A DNA stretch of 64,000 nucleotides from an uncultured Roseovarius sp. Lineage in GTDB: Bacteria; Pseudomonadota; Alphaproteobacteria; Rhodobacterales; Rhodobacteraceae. The DNA lies in the NCBI GenBank assembly GCA_947497295.1, contig CANMFU010000003.1:124001-188000 (forward strand). Direction: 5' to 3'. This document shows, one piece after another, positions 18,633-27,071 of this stretch (position 1 is its first letter; every line of letters starts with the position of its first letter). The notes under the pieces were generated by a model. That model was not told where the DNA came from. It worked only from the letters and a program-made list of their open reading frames with translations, and did no database searches. Made by a program: the position numbers and the translations under genes.

Positions 18633-18748
18633 ATTGCCTTGTCTTTATCCCCTTGCCCGGCAGCTTTGGCTGGGTTACGCTTTAATTTGATCAAATTATG
18701 AGGCAACCTGTGACCGCCCCCCACCCCTCGCTCACCCCCGAGCCCGAG

Positions 18749-19429
18749 ATGACGACTATCGGCATCCTTCTGACCGGCCATTCGCCAGATGAAATCAAGG
18801 CCGATCTGGGCGACTACGACGACATGTTCGCCGATCTTCTGAAGGGCCACGGCCTGAGCTACCGCACCTATGCTGTCGTTGACGGCGAATTCCCGGACCG
18901 CCCGGACGATTGCGATGGCTGGCTCATCACCGGCTCCAAACATGGCGCCTACGAGCCGCATGACTGGATCCCGCCGCTGGAGCAGTTTATCCGCGACGTC
19001 TATGCGGATGGACGCCCGATGGTCGGCGTATGTTTCGGCCATCAGATCATCGCCCAGGCGATGGGCGGCAAGGTTGAAAAATACGAGCAAGGCTGGGCTG
19101 TCGGACGGCATGAATATATTATTGACGGCCAGCCGATGGCGCTGAACGCGTGGCATCAGGATCAGGTGACGCAAATCCCTCCGGGCGCGACGGTGATCGG
19201 ACGCAACGAGTTTTGCGACAATGCCGCGCTGCTTTATGACGACCGCATCCTGACCATCCAGCCGCATCCCGAACACACAGACGAATTTTTCAGCCGCCTC
19301 GCCGAAAGCCGCGGGCGCGGGCTGGTCCCCGATAACGTTCTGGATGCCGCAATCGCGCAGGTCGGCCAGCCGACACAACACCAGACCATGGCGGACCGCA
19401 TGGCCGCCTTCCTGAAAAGAGGTGCCTGA
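18749..19429 (+). CDS. Class I glutamine amidotransferase-like hydrolase (PuuD-type role possible)
   Basis: A 226-residue class I GATase-fold protein. The nucleophile is in GVCFGHQIIAQAMGG, and the His-Glu pair is in TIQPHPEHTDEF, so the Cys-His-Glu triad is complete. In this operon such an enzyme would fit hydrolysis of a gamma-glutamyl intermediate, the step done by PuuD, although the fold matches GMP-synthase-type GATases generally. The start is set at MTTIGILLTGHSPDE, where homologous proteins usually begin; an ATG at 18698 would add 17 residues without conserved content. It ends directly before the next start. Confidence 0.87.
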   Translation: MTTIGILLTGHSPDEIKADLGDYDDMFADLLKGHGLSYRTYAVVDGEFPDRPDDCDGWLITGSKHGAYEPHDWIPPLEQFIRDVYADGRPMVGVCFGHQIIAQAMGGKVEKYEQGWAVGRHEYIIDGQPMALNAWHQDQVTQIPPGATVIGRNEFCDNAALLYDDRILTIQPHPEHTDEFFSRLAESRGRGLVPDNVLDAAIAQVGQPTQHQTMADRMAAFLKRGA

Positions 19430-20788
19430 ATGGCCGATTGGACTGAAAATCTGCCGCAAGCGGCGCGCGAATATCTGGAGGGCAAACGTCTGGACGAGGT
19501 AGAGTGCATCGTCTCGGACCTGCCCGGTATCGCGCGGGGCAAAGCGCTGCCTGCCTCGAAATTTGCCAAGCAAAAGCACTTCCACCTGCCGGATTCGATC
19601 TTTTTCCAGACCATCACAGGAGACTGGGGCGAAGCTGCGGGCGAGACGGGGTTCATCGAACAGGACATGGTCATGGTCCCCGACATGACCACCGCGAGCG
19701 CCGCGCCCTGGACCGGGGACTGGACGCTTCAGGTGATACATGACGCCTATGACCGCGACATGAAGCCGATCCCGTTTTCACCCCGCAACGTCTTGAAACG
19801 CGTGGTCGAGGCCTATGCCGAACGCGGGTTGATCCCTGTCGTCGCGCCGGAAATGGAGTTCTATCTGGTCGCCCGCAATACCGATCCCGGTCAGGCGATT
19901 GAACCGATGATGGGCCGTTCGGGCCGCCCGGCCGCCGCGCGGCAGGCCTATTCGATGACCGCCGTGGATGAATTCGGCCCGGTGATCGACGACATCTATG
20001 ACTTTGCCGAGGCCCAGGGGTTCGAGATCGACGGCATCACCCAGGAGGGCGGCGCCGGCCAGCTGGAAATCAACCTGGCCCATGGCGACCCGATCAAGCT
20101 GGCCGATGAGGTGTTCTACTTCAAGCGCCTCATCCGCGAGGCAGCGATGCGGCATAATTGCTTTGCCACCTTCATGGCCAAACCGATCGAGGAAGAGCCG
20201 GGCTCGGCCATGCATATCCATCATTCGATACTGGATGCAAAAACCGGCAAGAACATGTTTTCGAACGACGACGGTACGGAAACGGACGCCTTCTATCATT
20301 TCATCGGCGGCATGCAGCGCCATCTGCCCAGCGCCATCGCGGTGCTGGCCCCCTACGTCAATTCCTACCGCCGCTACGTCAAGGATCACGCGGCGCCGAT
20401 TAACCTGGACTGGGGCCGCGACAACCGCACCACCGGCATCCGCGTGCCACTGGCTGGCCCCGAGGCGCGGCGCGTGGAAAACCGGCTGGCCGGGATGGAT
20501 TGCAATCCGTATCTGGGGATTGCTGTCAGTCTGGCCTGCGGCCTGCTGGGCCTTGAGGAGCAGCAGATGCCCGAGGAAGAGTGCAAGACCGACAGCTATC
20601 AGGGCGACGGCGACGTGCCGCAGGTCCTGGGCGATGCGCTGGACCTGTTCGAGGAAGCGCCCAAGCTGCATGCGCTTTTGGGGCCGGAATTCGCGCGGGT
20701 TTATTCGATTGTGAAACGCGCCGAATACGAGGAATTCCTTCAGGTCATTTCCCCGTGGGAGCGTGAACATCTCCTTCTGAACGTCTGA
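19430..20788 (+). CDS. puuA: Glutamine synthetase family protein, gamma-glutamylputrescine synthetase (second copy)
   Basis: A 452-residue PuuA-like ligase. The start ATG directly follows the upstream stop. The N-terminal domain contains VECIVSDLPGIARGKALPAS, typical of PuuA and not of GlnA. Catalytic motifs include VAPEMEFYLVARN, EGGAGQLEINLAHGDP, TFMAKPIEEEPGSAMHIHHS and NRTTGIRVPLAGPEARRVENR. It lies four bases before a FAD amine oxidase gene, which supports the pathway putrescine to gamma-glutamylputrescine to gamma-glutamyl-aminobutyraldehyde. No GlnA-type adenylylation tyrosine motif is evident. Confidence 0.9.
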   Translation: MADWTENLPQAAREYLEGKRLDEVECIVSDLPGIARGKALPASKFAKQKHFHLPDSIFFQTITGDWGEAAGETGFIEQDMVMVPDMTTASAAPWTGDWTLQVIHDAYDRDMKPIPFSPRNVLKRVVEAYAERGLIPVVAPEMEFYLVARNTDPGQAIEPMMGRSGRPAAARQAYSMTAVDEFGPVIDDIYDFAEAQGFEIDGITQEGGAGQLEINLAHGDPIKLADEVFYFKRLIREAAMRHNCFATFMAKPIEEEPGSAMHIHHSILDAKTGKNMFSNDDGTETDAFYHFIGGMQRHLPSAIAVLAPYVNSYRRYVKDHAAPINLDWGRDNRTTGIRVPLAGPEARRVENRLAGMDCNPYLGIAVSLACGLLGLEEQQMPEEECKTDSYQGDGDVPQVLGDALDLFEEAPKLHALLGPEFARVYSIVKRAEYEEFLQVISPWEREHLLLNV

Positions 20789-20792
20789 TTTT

Positions 20793-22103
20793 ATGGCCTT
20801 GAATCTGCTGCACAGCAACGACCGCGCCGGGGAATATCCGGCCAGCTGGTATACTGCCACCGCAAAAGCCCTGACCGAATTCGCGCCCCTCACGGGCAAG
20901 GCGCGTGCCGATGTGGTTGTGATCGGCGCAGGCTATACCGGCCTGTCGGCGGCGCTGCATCTGGCCGAGGCCGGGATGGATGTGGCTCTGATCGAGGCGC
21001 AGCGCGTCGGCTTCGGCGCGTCGGGTCGCAATGGCGGCCAGCTGGGCACCGGTCAGCGCATGGAACAGACCGGGCTGGAAAAGCTGGTCGGCAGGGACGA
21101 CGCGGCCAAGCTGTGGGATATGGCTGAGGATGCGAAGAACCTTGTTAAATCGCTGATCGCAAAGCATGAAATCGACTGCTATCTGGCACCCGGCGTGGCC
21201 CATGCTTGCTTTAGCGCCAAGGAGACGGCGCATGAACATGCCTATGCCGATCATCTGGCCGACCGGTACGGCTATGACCAGATTCAGAAGTTGGATGCGG
21301 GCCAGATGCAGGCGCTTTGCCCCTCGCCCGCCTATCACGGCGGCGTTCTGGACATGGGCGCGGCGCATCTGCATCCCTTGCGCTACGCGTTCGGCCTTGC
21401 CCGCGCTGCCCGCGCCGCTGGCGTGCGGATCTATGAGCGCAGCGAAGTCACGAGCATTGATCAGGGGATCCGCCCGACAATCCACACCAAGGGCGGCCAG
21501 ATCAGCGCCGATCACGTCATTCTGGCCTGCAACGGCTATCTTGGCGGGCTGAACGGCAAGGTTGCCAGCCGGGTCATGCCGATCAACAATTTCATCGCCG
21601 CGACCAAGCCGCTGGGCGATGACGCCGCGCGCGTTCTGACGCAGGATGTCGCTGTCGCCGACACTAAATTCGTGGTTAATTATTTCCGGCTGAGCCATGA
21701 CAAACGCCTGCTGTTCGGCGGCGGCGAAAGCTATGGCTACCGTTTTCCGTCTGACATTGCCGCGCTGGTGCGCAAGCCGATGGTCGAAATTTTTCCGCAC
21801 CTGCGCGACGTGCAGATCGATTATGCGTGGGGCGGCACGCTGGCGATCACGATCCGGCGGATGCCCTACCTGGTGCGGCTGGCGCCGAATATACTCAGCG
21901 CGTCTGGCTATTCGGGTCACGGCGTCGGAACGGCGACCCATGCGGGCGCGCTGATGGCGCAGGCCGTGCGCGGTCAGGCAAGCGGTTTTGACACTATGGC
22001 GCGCGTTCCGGTCACGCCCTTTCCGGGCGGCCCCGCCCTGCGCACGCCGCTGCTGATGCTCGCCATGACGTGGTATGCGCTGCGCGACCGGCTGGGCGTC
22101 TGA
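20793..22103 (+). CDS. puuB: FAD-dependent amine oxidoreductase, gamma-glutamylputrescine oxidase-like
   Basis: A 436-residue flavoprotein of the DAO family. The dinucleotide-binding motif VVIGAGYTGLSAALHLAEAG is at about residues 42-61, followed by GFGASGRNGGQLGTGQRME, a pattern shared with PuuB/OrdL proteins. The C-terminal YAWGGTLAITIRRMPYL and SGYSGHGVGTATHAG segments complete the FAD site. It oxidises the free amine of the gamma-glutamyl conjugate to an aldehyde. It is the last gene of the operon; the PuuC aldehyde dehydrogenase is not in this window. Confidence 0.9.
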   Translation: MALNLLHSNDRAGEYPASWYTATAKALTEFAPLTGKARADVVVIGAGYTGLSAALHLAEAGMDVALIEAQRVGFGASGRNGGQLGTGQRMEQTGLEKLVGRDDAAKLWDMAEDAKNLVKSLIAKHEIDCYLAPGVAHACFSAKETAHEHAYADHLADRYGYDQIQKLDAGQMQALCPSPAYHGGVLDMGAAHLHPLRYAFGLARAARAAGVRIYERSEVTSIDQGIRPTIHTKGGQISADHVILACNGYLGGLNGKVASRVMPINNFIAATKPLGDDAARVLTQDVAVADTKFVVNYFRLSHDKRLLFGGGESYGYRFPSDIAALVRKPMVEIFPHLRDVQIDYAWGGTLAITIRRMPYLVRLAPNILSASGYSGHGVGTATHAGALMAQAVRGQASGFDTMARVPVTPFPGGPALRTPLLMLAMTWYALRDRLGV

Positions 22104-22106
22104 GCT

Positions 22107-22424
22107 TCAAAAAATCGCGGCGACGTCATACATCACAGGCTCGAAGCTGCGGCAGAGGCTGTGAATCTCGCGGTTGCGGCGGCGCATTTCATCGCTGCGA
22201 AGCATCGCTTGAAAATCCTCGCGGCGCTTCCACTGTGAATAATTGGCGATACGCGTCTGCGCGTCGTTGATATGCAGACCCGCAGCGATAAAGCCGGGCT
22301 GCTGCGAAATGAATTTATCATAGGCATCAGTCAGCGCTTCGAGCAGGTCCTGCGCAGTGCCGGGGGTCATCTCGAACGTGGTCAGGACGGTCTGGTGCGG
22401 GCTGGGAAACTGGATCTGGGGCAT
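22107..22424 (-). CDS. Antibiotic biosynthesis monooxygenase (ABM) domain protein
   Basis: A 105-residue ferredoxin-fold ABM-type protein. The pattern is typical: an N-terminal strand (VLTTFEMTPGTAQDLLEAL), PGFIAAGLHINDAQTRIANYSQWKRREDFQAM, then a DEMRRRNREI helix. The family includes small cofactor-free monooxygenases and haem-degrading enzymes, but most members are uncharacterised. A strong AGGAGG lies 5 bases before the ATG at 22424, which fixes the start inside the longer frame. It converges with the puuB-like gene at a distance of three bases, and its function need not relate to polyamines. Confidence 0.85.
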   Translation of the reverse strand: MPQIQFPSPHQTVLTTFEMTPGTAQDLLEALTDAYDKFISQQPGFIAAGLHINDAQTRIANYSQWKRREDFQAMLRSDEMRRRNREIHSLCRSFEPVMYDVAAIF

Positions 22425-22526
22425 GGGAATCCTCCTTTGTGACATTTCAACCTAGCACCGGAGCGAGAGCGCGCAAAGCGGCAGACGATTAACCATTCGT
22501 TTACCAAGTTTAGCGATTGTATCGCG

Positions 22527-23180
22527 ATGCACCCGGCCCGCGCCCTGACATTTACCTTGTGTTGCCTGCTGGCGTGGCTCGCCGCCGATAGCGCAAGCGC
22601 GGGCGCGTGGCTGCGCGCCGAGGGCGACGGGTTTGCTTCTTGGAGCCTCAAGATACAGCACGGGGCCGAGACCAAGCACTATAGCACGCTTTATGCCGAA
22701 TACGGTCTAAATCCAGACTTGACCGGGGGCTTTGATGTCGGCAGCGACGAAGCGAGCGGCTACAAAGCGCTGGCTTTTGTGCTGATGCCGCTTCAGCGCG
22801 ACACTCTGCATATTGCATTCCAAATGGCCGCGGGCGTCGTCGCAGGTGATCCTGCGCTGAGGCCGGGACTATCTGTCGGGCGTGGGCTGAAAATCGGCGG
22901 GCTGGACGGCTGGACAAATTTCGATCTGCGCGCAACGATCATCGACGGCGACGCGGATCTGGAGCTGGACGCGACGCTGGGCCTGACGATTTGGGAAGGG
23001 ACCAAGATGATCTGGCAACTGCAACAGGGCGGCCAGCCGCATGAGCCCGATTTCTTGCGCGCTACCGCATCGGTCGTATGGGAGATCGCCCATGGCCGCC
23101 ACATTGAGGTGGCGACAAGCACCGGCCTGATAAATGCCGAGGATTTTGGTATCCAGATCGGAATCTGGCAGGCATTCTGA
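22527..23180 (+). CDS. Secreted hypothetical protein, possibly a small outer-membrane barrel
   Basis: A 217-residue protein with a clear signal peptide (residues 1-25, ALTFTLCCLLAWLAADSASA-GA). The mature part has no cysteine. It alternates amphipathic strands separated by Gly/Asp turns (YAEYGLNPDLTGGFDVG, HIAFQMAAGVVAG, NFDLRATIIDGDADLELDATL) and ends in GIWQAF, a terminal Phe as in outer-membrane beta-barrels. This suggests a small barrel or transport-like protein, but I do not recognise the family. It diverges from the ABM gene. Confidence 0.65.
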   Translation: MHPARALTFTLCCLLAWLAADSASAGAWLRAEGDGFASWSLKIQHGAETKHYSTLYAEYGLNPDLTGGFDVGSDEASGYKALAFVLMPLQRDTLHIAFQMAAGVVAGDPALRPGLSVGRGLKIGGLDGWTNFDLRATIIDGDADLELDATLGLTIWEGTKMIWQLQQGGQPHEPDFLRATASVVWEIAHGRHIEVATSTGLINAEDFGIQIGIWQAF

Positions 23181-23496
23181 CGGGGAAGGATCGCGCTTTT
23201 GATGTGGTCCGAATGAAGCCGGGTCGATCGGAGTCGGTGGCAGAGTGCCGCTCACAATATTGCAAAAATGAGACGCGCGCATCTCACCAGTTTTAGTACG
23301 GCTTACACCTACAGGGTCCCTTCCGGGCTACAACGGTTTGCGGCCAAGTGACGCTGTCTGCACTTTCGCGGTGTGAAATTCAGCGGGTTTATATGCCGCA
23401 CACTGTTATTGTCTAAATACTGGCTTAGTTTTAGCTTTCGCGCGTCCACCCATTTCGTTTAGAAAAGATGAAATGTCTTTTCGGATAAGGTGAAAT
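23181..23496. other. Intergenic region upstream of the DegT-type aminotransferase gene
   Basis: A 316-bp non-coding stretch with no recognisable gene on either strand. The last 130 bases are clearly more AT-rich than the flanks (for example 23395-23445) and probably hold the promoter for the gene at 23497, which has AAGGTG 6-7 bases before its ATG. Confidence 0.5.
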
Positions 23497-24717
23497 ATGA
23501 CTGAGAGCGCCCTGCCCCCAAACACATACGACGCCGAGCCTATTCCCGAGACCGCGCGCGCGGCAATTGACGAGATGCTGCAATCGGGTGATCTGTTTCG
23601 CTATACTGCGGCCGACGCGTCGCCCGTTGCACTGCTGGAGCGTGAATTTGCGCAGGCCATGGGATCGCGATACGCGCTGGGAGTGTCCAGCTGCTCGGCC
23701 GCGCTGTTCCTGTCGCTGAAGGCGCTCGACCTGCCACGCGGTGCGCGTGTGCTGATCCCGGCATTTACGTTTGCTGCCGTGCCATCATCGGTCATGCACG
23801 CAGATTGTGTGCCGGTGCTATGCGAGGTCGCGGATAATTACCGCATCGACTTGGCCGACTTCGAGGAACGGCTGGATGACGATATCAGCGCTGTAATCAT
23901 CAGCCACATGCGCGGCCATACGTCCGACATGGACGCGATCATGGCGCTGTGCGACGCGCGAAATGTCCCGGTGATCGAGGACGCGGCACATTCGCTGGGC
24001 ACCACGTGGCATGGGCGCAATATCGGCACGATCGGGCGGATCGGGTGTTTCTCCTTCCAGTCTTACAAGCTGCTGAACGCGGGCGAAGGCGGCATCATGA
24101 TCACCGATGACGCCGATCTGGTTGCGCGGGCGATCATCATGTCGGGCGCGTATGAGCACAACTGGGCCAAGCATCTGGCTCATGGCGACAACGCCCTGAA
24201 GGATGCCTTTGACCGCTGGCAGAACAAGCTGCCGCTCTACAATCTGCGTCTGAACAATCTGAGCGCAGCGATCATCCGGCCCCAGCTGGACGAGATCCCA
24301 CGCCGAGTGCGCGATGGGCGTGCCGGGCATGATTACGTTGCCAGCCTGCTGGAGCAAAGCCCGTTCTTGACGGTTCCCGCGCCGCTTGTGCCAGAAGAAC
24401 GCGCGCCGGATTCGATTCAGTTCAATCTGGTCGGCATGGACGATGCCGCCGCCCTCGCCTTTGCGGAGGCTGCGGCACAGCGTGGGGTCAAGGTGCAGAT
24501 TTTCGGCCAAAGCCGCGACAACGCCCGCGCCTTCTGGAACTGGCAGTTCATTCCAGGCGATGTGCCAGAGTTGCCGCAAACGCGCGCCATGCTTGCGCGG
24601 GCCTGCGACACACGGCTGCCGGCCCGCCTGACGCGCGATCAGCAGAATGCGATTGCCGAGGCGATTCTGGGCGCTGTTGAGGATATCATGGGACAGGTGC
24701 CAGCCTATGGCACGTGA
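23497..24717 (+). CDS. DegT/DnrJ/EryC1/StrS-type PLP-dependent aminotransferase
   Basis: A 406-residue fold-type I PLP enzyme of the sugar aminotransferase family. The PLP-ring Asp is in VPVIEDAAHSLGTTWHG, and the Schiff-base Lys is in FSFQSYKLLNAGEGG. N-terminal GSRYALGVSSCSAALFLSL is the phosphate-binding region. Such enzymes transaminate keto-sugars or related substrates for surface polysaccharides or antibiotics. No sugar-nucleotide genes are nearby, so the substrate is open. The gene stands alone with its own promoter region and a small hairpin downstream. Confidence 0.92.
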   Translation: MTESALPPNTYDAEPIPETARAAIDEMLQSGDLFRYTAADASPVALLEREFAQAMGSRYALGVSSCSAALFLSLKALDLPRGARVLIPAFTFAAVPSSVMHADCVPVLCEVADNYRIDLADFEERLDDDISAVIISHMRGHTSDMDAIMALCDARNVPVIEDAAHSLGTTWHGRNIGTIGRIGCFSFQSYKLLNAGEGGIMITDDADLVARAIIMSGAYEHNWAKHLAHGDNALKDAFDRWQNKLPLYNLRLNNLSAAIIRPQLDEIPRRVRDGRAGHDYVASLLEQSPFLTVPAPLVPEERAPDSIQFNLVGMDDAAALAFAEAAAQRGVKVQIFGQSRDNARAFWNWQFIPGDVPELPQTRAMLARACDTRLPARLTRDQQNAIAEAILGAVEDIMGQVPAYGT

Positions 24718-24730
24718 TCGTGCGTGACCG

Positions 24731-24746
24731 CTGGCGACAGCGCCAG
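24731..24746 (+). terminator. Small hairpin after the aminotransferase gene
   Basis: CTGGCG pairs perfectly with CGCCAG around a four-base loop (ACAG), 13 bp after the stop. It is followed by TTGT, a short weak T-run. This is a plausible but weak terminator. Confidence 0.45.
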
Positions 24747-24764
24747 TTGTACCGGAAAGGATTT

Positions 24765-24784
24765 GGGTATTTTCACCAAGAAAA
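24765..24784 (+). repeat. Dispersed 3'-end element, diverged copy 4
   Basis: GGGTATTTTCACCAAGAAAA resembles the 22-bp element found at 12623, 37688 and 45503 (ATATTTTCAGCAAGAAG core). It lies 18 bp after the stop of the minus-strand LysR gene and has the same orientation relative to the gene it follows as the other three. Confidence 0.6.
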
Positions 24785-24801
24785 TGCCAGGGTGGGGCGC
24801 G

Positions 24802-25767
24802 CTATAGCACGGTCAGTTCACTTTTAAGGAAGGGGTAGCGCGCCAAGGCGGGAGTGACTATCGCCTCTTGCAGGATCGGTTTCAGCGTGGCGGCGACATC
24901 GGCGGGCATGGATTGCAGGATATCCTTGCGCGCTGTCAGTGTGATGACGCGCGTCAATGGCTGGAACGGCAGAGGAAGCACGTCGATCTGATCGACAAAG
25001 CGCCGCGCGCGCATCAAAGCCAGAGGCGGCAGAATGGTCCAGCCGCTGCCCTGCCCAACAAGCGCCAGAATGGCATGGTAGCTGTCCAGCTCGAACCGAT
25101 GCGGCAGTGCTACATTCTCACGCGCAAGATGAGATGTGATGAGGCGGCCCATATAGTGGGCTTGGGTGTATTGCACCAATGGCAGGCCGCGCAGCTGGGT
25201 CAGCAGATCAGCGCCCGTATCAACCACACCGCGCGGCGCGGCGACAACAAACCCTTCGCGCAGCACAGGGTGGGTTTCCGCCCATTCAGGGGCCGCGCCC
25301 AGCTGTGCCGCGACAATTACATCGAGGTTGCGCGCGTCCAGACGATCCTGAAGCATGTGGCTGGCGCCAGTTTCAAGCTGAAAGCGACAGCAGGTCAGGC
25401 GCGCTGCCATGTGCGTTAGCAAACGCGGCGTGACGTCCGCCTCGAAATCTTCGATCATTCCCAGACGAAAGAGCGTCAGTGACGTCAGATCTGATGCCGC
25501 AAGTTCGGCGCGGGCTTGTGCGGCCTCGTTCAGGATGACCTGCGCGCGCCGGTGCATGATCTCGCCCGCGCGGGTCAGGCGCAGGGGGCGCGCGCTGCGC
25601 TCCAGAAGAGGCGCGCCGACGGCGGATTCAAGATTGCTGAGCTGCTGGCTGATGGTCGATGCGCTGGCGCCGAGGCGCCGGGCGGCGGCGGAAATCGAGC
25701 GTTCATCAGCAGCGGCCATGAACACCTCGATTCCCCAGAGCGTGATCCGGCCCGGGCTGCCAGCCAT
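24802..25767 (-). CDS. LysR family transcriptional regulator
   Basis: A 321-residue LysR-type regulator. The N-terminal winged helix-turn-helix is at about residues 8-68 (FMAAADERSISAAARRLGASASTISQQLSNLE, then PLLERSARPLRLTRAGE). A type-2 periplasmic-binding-like effector domain follows (residues about 95-300). The gene begins six bases after the end of phaR on the same strand, so it may be read from the phaR promoter, but the product looks unrelated to polyester metabolism. Its target and effector are unknown. Confidence 0.93.
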   Translation of the reverse strand: MAGSPGRITLWGIEVFMAAADERSISAAARRLGASASTISQQLSNLESAVGAPLLERSARPLRLTRAGEIMHRRAQVILNEAAQARAELAASDLTSLTLFRLGMIEDFEADVTPRLLTHMAARLTCCRFQLETGASHMLQDRLDARNLDVIVAAQLGAAPEWAETHPVLREGFVVAAPRGVVDTGADLLTQLRGLPLVQYTQAHYMGRLITSHLARENVALPHRFELDSYHAILALVGQGSGWTILPPLALMRARRFVDQIDVLPLPFQPLTRVITLTARKDILQSMPADVAATLKPILQEAIVTPALARYPFLKSELTVL

Positions 25768-25773
25768 GGCAGG

Positions 25774-26328
25774 TTATTTACCCATGCGCGCAAGTTGCTG
25801 CTGAAGCGCGGCCAGCTGTGCCTTGATCTCGTCAAGGTCGCGGCCCTCATTTGCCTCGCGCTTGTCTTTGGCAGGCGTGGCGCCAATGCCGCCAAGCCCG
25901 CCGGTCATGGCCTTCATGAACGCCTCTTGCTGGATACGCATCGCATCCATGCCGGGCATCTGTGCCAACGGGTTGGCCTTGGTCATGTTTTCCAGCAGTT
26001 TCGACTGCCCGTCGCGCAGCATCTCGAAGCTGGCAGCGAGGAATTCGGGAACGATGCTGCCGGCCTGCGTGGTATAGCTTCGCACCAGATCATTCAGGAC
26101 ATTGATTGGCAGGACATTTTCGCCGCGGCTTTCGTGATCGGCAATGATCTGAAGCAGATATTGGCGCGTCAGATCGTCGCCCGATTTGAGGTCAATGATC
26201 TGCACATCGCGCCCGTCGCGGATGAACTGGCTGATATCATCCAGCGTCACATAATCGGACGTTTCGGTATTATAAAGGCGGCGGCTGGCGTAGCGTTTGA
26301 TCAGCAGAGGCTTGTCTTTGTTGGCCAC
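25774..26328 (-). CDS. phaR: Polyhydroxyalkanoate synthesis repressor PhaR
   Basis: A 184-residue repressor of PHA genes. The N-terminal PHB/PHA accumulation regulator domain is unmistakable: LLIKRYASRRLYNTETSDYV and DLTRQYLLQIIADHE. The C-terminus is a helical, Gln-rich tail. PhaR binds both DNA and PHB granules, so polymer build-up relieves repression of phasin. The start is a GTG at 26328 with GGGAGAG upstream; the longer frame to 26385 lacks conserved residues. Matching operator sites lie upstream of phaP and between phaC and phaZ. Confidence 0.94.
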   Translation of the reverse strand: MANKDKPLLIKRYASRRLYNTETSDYVTLDDISQFIRDGRDVQIIDLKSGDDLTRQYLLQIIADHESRGENVLPINVLNDLVRSYTTQAGSIVPEFLAASFEMLRDGQSKLLENMTKANPLAQMPGMDAMRIQQEAFMKAMTGGLGGIGATPAKDKREANEGRDLDEIKAQLAALQQQLARMGK

Positions 26329-26392
26329 GAGCGGCTCTCCCAGTAAAATGCAGCGGTGCAGCAAGCCTAATCGCTGCGCGTGCAAAAAGAAA

Positions 26393-26417
26393 GGGCGAGC
26401 CGCATAGCGGCCCGCCC
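26393..26417 (-). terminator. Intrinsic terminator of phaP
   Basis: On the minus strand, GGGCG and GCCGC arms pair with their complements across one mismatch and a TAT loop, and TTTCTTTTTG follows immediately. It lies 51 bp after the phasin stop and before phaR, so phaR needs its own promoter or read-through. Confidence 0.85.
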
Positions 26418-26468
26418 GATTGATATCGCACCCTCAGGGAGGAGAAAGAGCGCAATATCTGCTGCGAA

Positions 26469-26921
26469 TTACTTCGCGGCGCTACCGGCCTTGGAAGCTG
26501 CCTTGGACATGTCCTCGGTTGCTTTCTTGACGGCTGAACTTGCTTCTTCCTGCATGTCGCGGCCTGCGGACATCAGCAGTTCCATTGTCTCGGTCTGGAC
26601 CTTCTTGGCGACTTCAGCGAAGGCGGCCATGTTTTCGGCTGCGACTTCGGCGTTGGCAGAAGCGAAATCGCTCATTGCCTTGGCGTAGTCGGCCGGATCG
26701 GTCTTGGCCTTGGACATTTCGGACATTTTCGCCAGGGTCGACTTGGTCCATGCGGTCTGGATTTCGGCCGACTTTTCAGCGGCGCTCAGCGCAACGCTGG
26801 ACAGTTTCTCGCCCAGAGCAGCCTGGTTTTTGAACGTGTCTTCCATCGACTTTGTGTCGACGGGGAATGCGCCCATCATGTCTTTCATCATTGTGTTCAT
26901 GTCTTGTGCTTTATTAGCCAT
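26469..26921 (-). CDS. phaP: Phasin family protein
   Basis: A 150-residue phasin, the amphipathic helical protein that coats polyhydroxyalkanoate granules. It begins MANKAQDMNTMMKDMMGAF and is almost entirely helical, with an Ala-rich heptad-like pattern (SALAEKSAEIQTAW-type segments, FASANAEVAAENMAAFAEVAKKVQ) and an Ala/Lys C-terminus. The position between phaC and phaR, with a good terminator after it and a PhaR-type palindrome 93 bp upstream of the start, fits the standard alphaproteobacterial arrangement in which PhaR represses phaP. Confidence 0.92.
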   Translation of the reverse strand: MANKAQDMNTMMKDMMGAFPVDTKSMEDTFKNQAALGEKLSSVALSAAEKSAEIQTAWTKSTLAKMSEMSKAKTDPADYAKAMSDFASANAEVAAENMAAFAEVAKKVQTETMELLMSAGRDMQEEASSAVKKATEDMSKAASKAGSAAK

Positions 26922-27013
26922 GGTGTAGTTCCTTTGCTATGTGCGGGACCTACCCGCTGTTTTGCGTCTGACACCAATATGCATGCTGCAGCGCGGCATT
27001 TCAACCCCTTTTT

Positions 27014-27024
27014 CTGCACTGCAG
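27014..27024. promoter_or_regulatory. Probable PhaR operator upstream of phaP
   Basis: CTGC-ACT-GCAG matches the CTGC-N3-GCAG sequence reported for Paracoccus PhaR. It shares a longer context with the site at 28901: both read TTTCTGCNNNGCAGCAT. A further TGC-rich palindrome (GCTGCAGC, 26985-26992) lies between it and phaP. Confidence 0.75.
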
Positions 27025-27071
27025 CATCTATAAGCTACATCTCTCGCCAAGGCATTGACGTTACGTAGCTT

